Position numbers and translations under genes: made by a program
NCBI GenBank assembly: GCA_963693085.1
Contig: OY856409.1
Location: 1,615,057,711 to 1,615,121,710, forward strand
Direction: 5' to 3'
DNA length: 64,000 nucleotides
Source of the DNA: Alisma plantago-aquatica
Taxonomy: Eukaryota > Streptophyta > Magnoliopsida > Alismatales > Alismataceae
In this document: positions 57,502 to 64,000 of the stretch, piece after piece
Layout: every line of letters begins with the position of its first letter
How positions within the stretch are numbered: the stretch's first letter is position 1
The notes under the pieces: model-generated
The model's input: the letters and a program-made list of their open reading frames with translations, nothing else
Told to the model about the DNA's origin: nothing
The model's database searches: none

Positions 57502-57782
57502 TTGTATAGAACTTGTAAGAATTTGTAGGTGTACCAAAGGAAAAAGGGATAGGGAATCTATTTCATTGCGGTCTTGAAATTGAAACATTCATGAGCAGCA
57601 TTGTGTAGGGAATTAGAAAATTACGGTATGTGACATCAAGAAATCAAGATTTCTTGGCCATGAAAGGTGGGAAGGATTCAGGTAATGCTAGGAAAGAGAG
57701 GAGGATTGGATTTGAGTATTATTTATTATTATTTATGATTCAATGTTGCATGAGGACAAGCAATGTTCAAGTTTGGGGTATT
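57502..57782 (+). other. Last interior stretch and purine tract of the old gypsy
   Basis: The old gypsy resumes after the copia insertion. It ends GAGGACAAGCAATGTTCAAG and TTTGGGGTATT, the typical purine tract preceding the 3' LTR in Athila/Tat-like elements. Confidence 0.6.
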
Positions 57783-58125
57783 TGATAAATGTATATTTAT
57801 CCATTTTCTTTGTATATTTTAGACCATTATGTTGGATCACTTTTTTTATTATTCCCTAATTTTAGAATTATTTTTTTTAGTTTAGCTTTTCTCTCTTTAA
57901 TTGGAGATTTTACTAGATTTTCTTGATTTTTTACAGGAAAATGTCCCAATCACTTCAAATCCCAAAAAGACCCAAGACTTAGAGGCTTCAATTGCACATC
58001 TAGCCTCCTAGTCTTTCTAGTTGATTTACCGACACACTCAGTCGATCGACTCCAATAAAAAAAATTGGTCTAGTCCAAAAAGGCCGATAGATCAATTGAT
58101 TGTTGACTCCAGGTCTACATTGACT
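57783..58125 (+). repeat. Truncated 3' LTR of the old gypsy element
   Basis: TGATAAATGTATATTTATCC and the next 330 bp align with the start of the 5' LTR at 40627, with a 30-40 bp insertion near 57985. Similarity is lost around 58110-58125, well before the LTR end, so it is truncated by the next element or a deletion. Confidence 0.7.
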
Positions 58126-59636
58126 AAATACTTATTTTGATTATGACTAGGCATTCCACTTATTTGTTTCTAATGCTTCTATTTGAGTGATTTCAGATTA
58201 GGTATAGACACACTCCAAATGCCCTAACTTTCACATCCTAACTTGGAGAAAAGGCAAGTCCCAAAATCAGTGCAAGTGCACATTTGTGGAATATGATGTA
58301 TCTATATTAGAATCATGTTGTAAATCACTTGCAAAGATTGTGTAACTTGTAATTAAGCTTAGAAAAATGTCAAGAGCACGCAAATCGAATATTTCATCAC
58401 TTAAATGACACTTACCAAAATACACCACAGAGTACCTATTCGGTCGAGTTTCTCCTATGACAATCTCAATCGACACCCTTGATGCATTTTGAGAATGTCC
58501 AGGTTTGGTTGACTTTTTGAAACACATAACTTGACCGACACCCTATACTTGCAAATCAGATTTAAGTGATCTGTTGAGTTTCATCAAGGATAAACACAGT
58601 TTATGCTTCAAATTTTCTTTTTCGAATAGCACAATCGGTCAAGTTTCCCAAAAGTAAACTCGACTTATCGCATTGTACGAAAAGTGTAGAAAAAGTGTTC
58701 CTAGCCATTGGAGTGTTGAAAAACATGAAAAAATATTTCTTGTTGCACCCCAAATGGCTAGTATTTATCCTTAAGTCCTTCTATAGGTTAGTAGGCATCC
58801 CCAATAAAAAATAGGACCCCTTGGGATTCATCCCATGGTTATCCAAGAACTACAAAGGTCCCTATATTATAGTTGAGTGCCTCCAAGAGCCTCCTTCCAC
58901 TCTTAAGCTTAATCACTTGCTACATCCATTAGAGTGAGTAGGAGATTTGTAAGAGAGCTAGTCCTACATGTATATCTTGTGAGACTGTCACTTCCTCCAC
59001 ATCCCAATCTCTCATTTCTACCATGAAGATGAAGATGAAGGTTCTCCCTCTCATCTAATAGAGGTGAATAAGAAGAAGGGAGGGCATCCCTTGGTGAAAG
59101 CTTCTCCTTGGTGAAGGTGAAGTGAAAGGTTGAAGATCCAAGAAGAGTGGGTAATTCCTTCAAGGTAAAAGACTTATTGCAAGAGTGGAAAAGACCCATG
59201 TGAAGGCAGAAGACTCCTTGTAAAAGTGGATAAGTCCTTGGAGAGGTTGAAGACTTGATCTTGGATAGGTAAGTCCTTTGGTAGGTTATTGGATCCCTTC
59301 TCCTTAAAGGGAAGGTTGGGTATCCTTGGTCTGAAAAGGAAGGTCATGTATTGTATGTATTATAATGGAATATGAGTATGTAATGGTTGTAAAATCATAG
59401 ATCTTGACCTCTCTAGGTAGTGGAATGACTTAATCCTAGTTTGAAGTATGGAACCACTCTACATAGCTTGTTCTTAATATTATTCAATCTCTCTCTCCCT
59501 TGTTATGTATGTTGCACTCAAATTTCTTATTAGCAACCCTATATTGTGATATAATCTGAAGTTCTAATGAATTTTGCTTAAGTTCTTTTAGCTGTATTCA
59601 CTCCCCCTCTATAGCCCATCATCCCTAGATCCAACA
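58126..59636 (+). repeat. 5' LTR (part) of a SIRE-like copia element
   Basis: The right border is clear: CCTAGATCCAACA followed 2 bp later by a primer-binding site. The left border is not resolved, and I see no TG start matching the CA end between 58110 and 58200. The LTR contains repeated GTCGAGTTT / CGGTCAAGTTT motifs (58440-58640) and no gene. Minus-strand open frames at 58267-58527 and 58909-59199 match nothing. Confidence 0.6.
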
Positions 59637-59638
59637 AG

Positions 59639-59650
59639 TGGTATCATATC
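59639..59650 (+). other. Primer-binding site of the SIRE-like copia
   Basis: TGGTATCATATC, the first eight bases matching the tRNA-iMet complement TGGTATCAGAGC, 2 bp after the LTR end. Confidence 0.78.
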
Positions 59651-59687
59651 GGGTCTTCTCCAAGTATACTTCTAGAGATAGGAGAAT

Positions 59688-60620
59688 ATGGGTGATTATC
59701 AAGGAGGGAGATACCTCATCAACATTCCAATCTTTGTTGGGAGCAATTTCCTCAATTGGAAGAGAAGGATAAAATACTACATCCAAGGATCAAGTCTTAA
59801 GCTATGGATAATGGTGGGCCTTCCATACAAGCTACTGGAGACAAAGATAGAAGAATGGCATGAGCCTGCTTTGAAGAATGCAACCTTAAATGCAAGATCC
59901 ATCAACATTCTCCATGAATCCATGTCCCCCACCAAGTTCAACCAGATTTCTTCTTGTGAAACAGCCTATGAGATATGGAGAAAGCTATGCGTCACTTATG
60001 AGGGGACAAAGAAAGTGAAGGAAAGAAAATTCTACATGCTCAAAGGACTCCTTGAAAACTTTAAGATGGGAAAGGAGGAGAATATAGTCGAGATATACTC
60101 AAGGCTCAACACCATTGTGAATGGTATTGTCATTCTAGGTCATCCTATGGATAGAGGAGAGATCAACTCAAAGATCCTTACAACTTTCCCTGAGAGGTGG
60201 GAATCTAAGGTGACCTCATTGAAGAAACAAAGTCTATTGGTGATATTCCTATTGAAGAACTCATAGGAAATCTACAAGCTCATTAAGTCAAACTTGATAG
60301 GCAAGATGAAAAAGAAAGATAAGAAGAGAAAGAGCTAAAAAGAACGAAGAAGGCTAAAATCAGAGCTCAAATTGAGGCTATTATTGTTCAATCTTGTCGA
60401 TCCTCTCAAGTTGAAGAATATGCCATGTACTCTAAGGGTAGACTCTACAAATACAAGTCTTCCTCCTCTATTTGGTGCTTCATGTGTGGAAAGAAGGGTC
60501 ACTTCAAGGAAGATTGTCCACAGGAGAAAATGATTCATCATCATAAGTGAAGAGAAAAGAAATACAAGAAGGAGAAATGAGACAAAAAGTGACTCCTCCA
60601 ACTCAATCGCAAGTGAAGAA
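59688..60620 (+). pseudogene. gag: SIRE-like copia gag (broken)
   Basis: Starts ATG 59688 (MGDYQGGRYLINIPIF). The gag domain has FVGSNFLNWKRRIKYYIQ, TAYEIWRKLCVTYEGTKKVK and YMLKGLLENFKM. A frameshift near 60235 moves to a Lys/Arg-rich linker and the zinc knuckle CFMCGKKGHFKEDC (60476-60517) with all four ligands present, and further stops follow. It matches the copia gag type with one zinc knuckle. The LTR and primer site precede it. Confidence 0.9.
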
Positions 60621-61124
60621 TCAAGTGGAGGATCTCGCTCAAGATCTAGTGATGAAGGAGGATGTCATTTTTCTCTCATGACCTCAACAAGTAAAGACTC
60701 AATGAGGTATATCTAAACTCTTTAGATAAATAATATTTAATTGCAATTATTTATTCTACTTGTGCCTCTCATAAGTCTTCTAAAAACAAAAAGAAAAAGC
60801 TTGCTAGAATTGTTGATAATTTGCATATAGAAAAGACAATCTTGAGCATGCTATATTTTCTTGTTAGATGAAAATAGTGCTTATCTTAGTCAAGTAGATG
60901 CTGTTAAACTTGAATATGCTAATTTTCTTGATAAGATTAGATTTATAGAAGCTCAACCTCTTATGCATAGTTATAATGAAGAGCATATTAATATTATGAA
61001 TTCTCTCATGCTTGATATTGATGTTCTTAGAACTAAAAATGAAGACAAAGATCTTGTTTTGCAATGTATAGAATCTAAAAATCATGTCTATCTTTCTAAG
61101 ATTGTTTTGCTAAAAGAGTTAGGT
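60621..61124 (+). pseudogene. Gag C-terminal coiled-coil-like region of SIRE-like copia
   Basis: An Asp/Ser-rich region (60600-60700) is followed by a charged, Leu-rich stretch, SQVDAVKLEYANFLDKIRF up to LVLQCIESKNHVYLSKIVLL (60880-61115), with probable coiled-coil character. SIRE-type gag proteins are long and have such a tail. The frame then runs into LINE sequence at about 61125, so the element is cut there. Confidence 0.6.
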
Positions 61125-62616
61125 TTTCTCTCTCTACAGCCTGCACTCCCATCCCTCTCCTCTTTGGAGCATTCTTGCTCGCTCCCATGGTGGGGGACGA
61201 GCAAGCTGGGGCAGATACCACTGCCTTAGTCTCCACCGTGACGGGCAACCTTGTTTCCTCCACCACCCCACTTTCCCCTCCTCCCACCCCTCCCTCTTCA
61301 AACCCTTCCCCTCCACTAGCGTGGTCTGATCCGAACGTGGATGTCACGATGGGTAGGAACTGGGCGGCGACCCTTTCCAAACCCATGGAGGTCCATTGGA
61401 ACTTCCTACCGGTGGCTCACCTTGAAGACCCCAAAGTTTCGATTTTTAAGCCGGGGGACTACAAGCCTTGGATGTGCTTCTCAGCTCCTGTCGTCGATGT
61501 CATGGAGGAGTTCCATCAGAGATCCATCATCGTGCAAGTCTTGGGGAAGGTGACAGCGGTCGAGTATCCCTATGGATGGATGTTGAGGATGTGGAAGGTG
61601 AAAGGAGAGCTCCAACTGTCTGCCCTGGTGGGGGGACTCTTCCTGGTTAGATTCTCTACTGATGTTGATAGGGAAACGACACTCAACCAGGGCCCCTTCT
61701 TCTTCGATTCCCAACTGGTCCTGACCAGAAAATGGTCACCGGAGGCAGATGTTCAAAGGGCTGATCTCTCTTCTGCTCCCATCTGGGTTACTCTTTCGGA
61801 TGTTGGAAGGCACTGGAATAAATGAGTGATTTCTATTATTGGGTATGGAATTGGAACTCCAAAGGTTATCGATTTCCTTACTAGAGGGAGTCTCACATGC
61901 GCTGCCCACCTCTACATTGAAGTGGAAGCGTCAAAGAAACCACCCCATGTTGTCATGGTCGAGCTACCGGATGGGAAAGCCCTGGAGATTAAGGTCCTCT
62001 ACGACGTTCTCCCAGACAGGTGTGACAAATGTAAGGTCTTCAGGCATGCTGATGGGCAGTGCCCGAGAATTCGAACCTCCCATCTAGATTCGTCGGTGGT
62101 TAGGGGCCAAGATGATCGACAAGACCAAAGGAAACATAGGAGAAGAACCTCCAGGAGGCTAACGCGGAGGAATCAGGAGATGGAGATGGGTACTATGGCA
62201 TCCCAGGCTAGCTCTCAGGAGATGGTTGTGGCTGCTACTGTGACTCCCGAGCCTTCCCCCCAGCCAATGATCCCACTACGGGGTCTGTCAATATTGATGG
62301 TCGCGAGGAGATGCGGGTTGAGGATGGCCAATAGGTGGTCGATGGTATGCCTCACACAGACTCAACCAATGATGGACAATTCTAGCTAGTGAGGAATAGG
62401 GCAAAGGCAGTTCCCTCTCCGCGTAACAAAGGGAAACAGAAAGAACTTGTTAGATATGGCTCCAACCAATTTGGTCTGCTTGATGGACTCGAAGGTGGAG
62501 GAGTGATAGAGGAGGTGGATGATGTTTCAGCACCCAGCTCTCGAAACAATTCACCCAGGAGGACCAGAAGGGGAGGAACCACCCCGGGAAGGGGTGGTCA
62601 TAATCGGAAGTTTTAA
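61125..62616 (+). pseudogene. LINE ORF1 (DUF4283 and zinc knuckle), broken
   Basis: This is the RNA-binding first protein of a plant L1-type LINE. From about 61187 (MVGDEQAGAD) comes a Pro/Ser-rich start, then the DUF4283 domain with WNFLPVAHLEDPKVSIFKPG, VLGKVTAVEYPYGWMLRMWK and LNQGPFFFDSQLVLTRKWSP. After an in-frame TGA at 61823 it continues YGIGTPKVIDFLTRG, then PHVVMVELPDGKALEIKVLY and the knuckle CDKCKVFRHADGQCP near 62020. A shift near 62380 leads to a Gly/Arg-rich tail ending at 62616. ORF2 follows at 62617. Confidence 0.88.
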
Positions 62617-64000
62617 ATGTGCATCATGTCCTGGAATTTGTGGGGTGCCTCTCGGCCCAGCAAATAGAGGAATCTTAGAGAGATTATATAAGAAGTGAAG
62701 GCTATGATCGTGATTGGGTTGGAGATAAGAATTAGAAAGGTATCAGCGGACAGGGTGGTTGGGTTGTTTCCTCAAGGGTGGATGTGCGTCTCCAACCTTA
62801 AGCAAATTGAAAATGGGAGAATTGTGTTTGGTTGGAATCCACAAGTTTGGGATGTTCAGATCATTTTCCAAATGGACTAGATGATGAAAGCTAGTTGCAT
62901 CAATAGGGGAGGTTTGCACATTGTCATCTCTGGGGTATATGGACACAACTCAGAAATGTGTAGACGTAGACTATGGGAGTCTATGGGAGCTGCAAATCAA
63001 AGAGAACTGCCCCAATTGTTCGTTGGGAATTTCAATCATATCAGGAGAGTAGGGGAGAAGAAAGGAGGGTTGCCGGTGCTGGACTCTTGTCTTGCTCATT
63101 TCAATGATGGCGTTGATACAACTAGTTTTACTACGCTCAACATGAATGGAGGCATTGTTACTTGGCATAATAAACATGCAGTTCATAAGAGAATTTCCAG
63201 TCATCTAGATCGGGCTCTGGTGAATGAAGCTTGGCTGGATATCTTTCCCCAAGCATGTGTGCAGCTGGGTGGTCACTCAAATAGTGACCACGCCTGGCTG
63301 GTTATACATCTGTCTCGGGAGGGGGGGAAGAATTCGTTCAGATTCTTTAATGCTTGGTTGGAGTGGCCCAGCTGTGGTAACATTGTGGAAGAAACTTGGA
63401 AGGAAGGGGTTAGAGGAAACCCTCTATTTGTGATGGCGGAAAAACTGAAAAGGACCAAAGTAGTGTTGAAGAAGTGGGCGAAAGGCCTGTCCTACATTAG
63501 TAACTTGGTTTCTACAGCTAAGCTAGCTCATGACGAACCTGCCTTGAGGTTCAAACACGACCTGCTAAATGGTGTGTTAATTAGTAATGAAGATAACACT
63601 TCCAGAAGACTAGCCCAACTTAAAAAGTTGAGGAGCTTTGTTTTTGCCAGAGGAGAAGGCTTAAATGGATTAAAGATGGGGATAAAAATGCATGCACTTA
63701 TCATGCTGCGATCAAAAGAAATGTCATGAAGGTTTGCATTCATACACTCCATAGACCGGATGGGTCGACCTTGAGCTCTCCTAAAGATGTGGTGTCTAAA
63801 GAGGTCCTCTACTTCTATGATCTGTATAACTCTGCGGGTGGGAATGGTGAGTGCAGGCTTCCTCCATGTAGGGTGACTGACCAGATGAATAGAGAATTGT
63901 GTGGGCCTATTTTGGAAGAAGAAGTTAAGGAAGCATTGTTCTCTATTGGCTCTTCGAAGGCATCGGGCCCGAATGGCTTTAATGCCTTCTTCTTTAAGAA
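62617..64000 (+). pseudogene. LINE ORF2 (endonuclease, start of RT), cut by window edge
   Basis: Starts ATG 62617 with MCIMSWNLWGASRPSK. The APE-type endonuclease has FVGNFNHIR (canonical GDFN, here Asp to Asn), HKRISSHLDRAL and GGHSNSDHAWLVI. Next is the linker with WIKDGDKNACTYHAAIKRN in a shifted frame near 63670. The start of the reverse transcriptase follows: LEEEVKEALFSIGSSKASGP then NGFNAFFFK at the edge. In-frame stops lie at about 62665, 62692 and 62878, with a frameshift near 63640. The catalytic palm motifs would be right of the window. Endonuclease and RT would nick target DNA and prime copying of the LINE RNA. Confidence 0.9.

Larger units (their letters stand above)
40627..58125 (+). 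mobile_element. Old + strand gypsy element (Athila/Tat-like), opened by later insertions
   Basis: A 5' LTR at 40627-42124 is followed by TGGTGTTGTTATCGAGGA, a mutated form of the tRNA-Asp primer site TGGCGCCGTTGCCGGGGA used by Athila and Tat elements. At the far right AAGTTTGGGGTATT at 57770-57782 is the purine tract, followed by TGATAAATG, the start of a 3' LTR homologous to the left one (about three quarters alike by eye). The interior (42125-47475 and 57502-57782) is decayed without identifiable pol. A probable solo LTR, a Cassandra-like element and a 10-kb copia element lie within it. Confidence 0.68.
61125..64000 (+). mobile_element. L1-type LINE, 5' part
   Basis: Two consecutive reading frames in LINE order on the + strand, inserted into the SIRE-like copia gag. 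The 5' border is set where the copia reading ends, at about 61125, and is uncertain by some 20 bp. The poly(A) end and target duplication lie outside the window. Confidence 0.87.

Noticed and set aside
58267..58527. Minus-strand 86-codon open frame in the SIRE-like LTR
   Set aside because: No motif, and antisense to the element in an LTR with repeated short motifs.

Overview
This is nuclear DNA from a flowering plant, almost entirely transposable elements. It contains plant Ty3/gypsy and Ty1/copia elements, CACTA (En/Spm) DNA transposons with a TNP2-type transposase, a Cassandra-like TRIM carrying 5S rRNA sequence, a short inverted-repeat element and an L1-type LINE. Captured pieces of plant genes retain spliceosomal intron borders. 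No intact host gene is visible. I cannot name the species.

Layout. (1) 1-15558: AT-rich DNA holding exon-like fragments of six unrelated genes, all on the + strand: a DnaJ protein, a UAP56-type DEAD-box helicase, a bHLH factor, ribosomal protein S15a, aminoacylase-1 and a villin. It ends at 15558 in a CACTA-type terminus, so I read it as a gene-capturing CACTA (Pack-CACTA) whose left end is not seen. A gypsy element with a perfect 5-bp target duplication (1730-7374) sits inside it. (2) 15559-21197: right half of a non-coding LTR element (LARD) related to the intact element further right. (3) 21198-37523: a CACTA transposon, transposase genes on the - strand, split by a complete 10.9-kb Tekay-type chromovirus (23315-34233). 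(4) 37527-39860: right end of an older, related CACTA. (5) 40627 to about 58125: an old + strand gypsy element with a tRNA-Asp-type primer site, opened by a probable solo LTR, a Cassandra-like TRIM and a 10-kb copia element, which itself carries a short inverted-repeat element. (6) About 58126-61125: LTR end and gag of a SIRE-like copia element, cut by a LINE that runs off the right edge.

Nesting order. Old CACTA, then the CACTA with transposase, then the LARD and the Tekay element; the gene-collecting CACTA appears to lie in the LARD and later received the gypsy at 1730-7374. On the right, the old gypsy received the solo LTR, Cassandra and copia, and the copia received the MITE-like element. 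All coding remnants have stops or frameshifts, although the Tekay element is young by LTR similarity. The most interesting object is the six-gene collection at 9.7-15.0 kb, including a ribosomal-protein exon joined directly to an aminoacylase exon.
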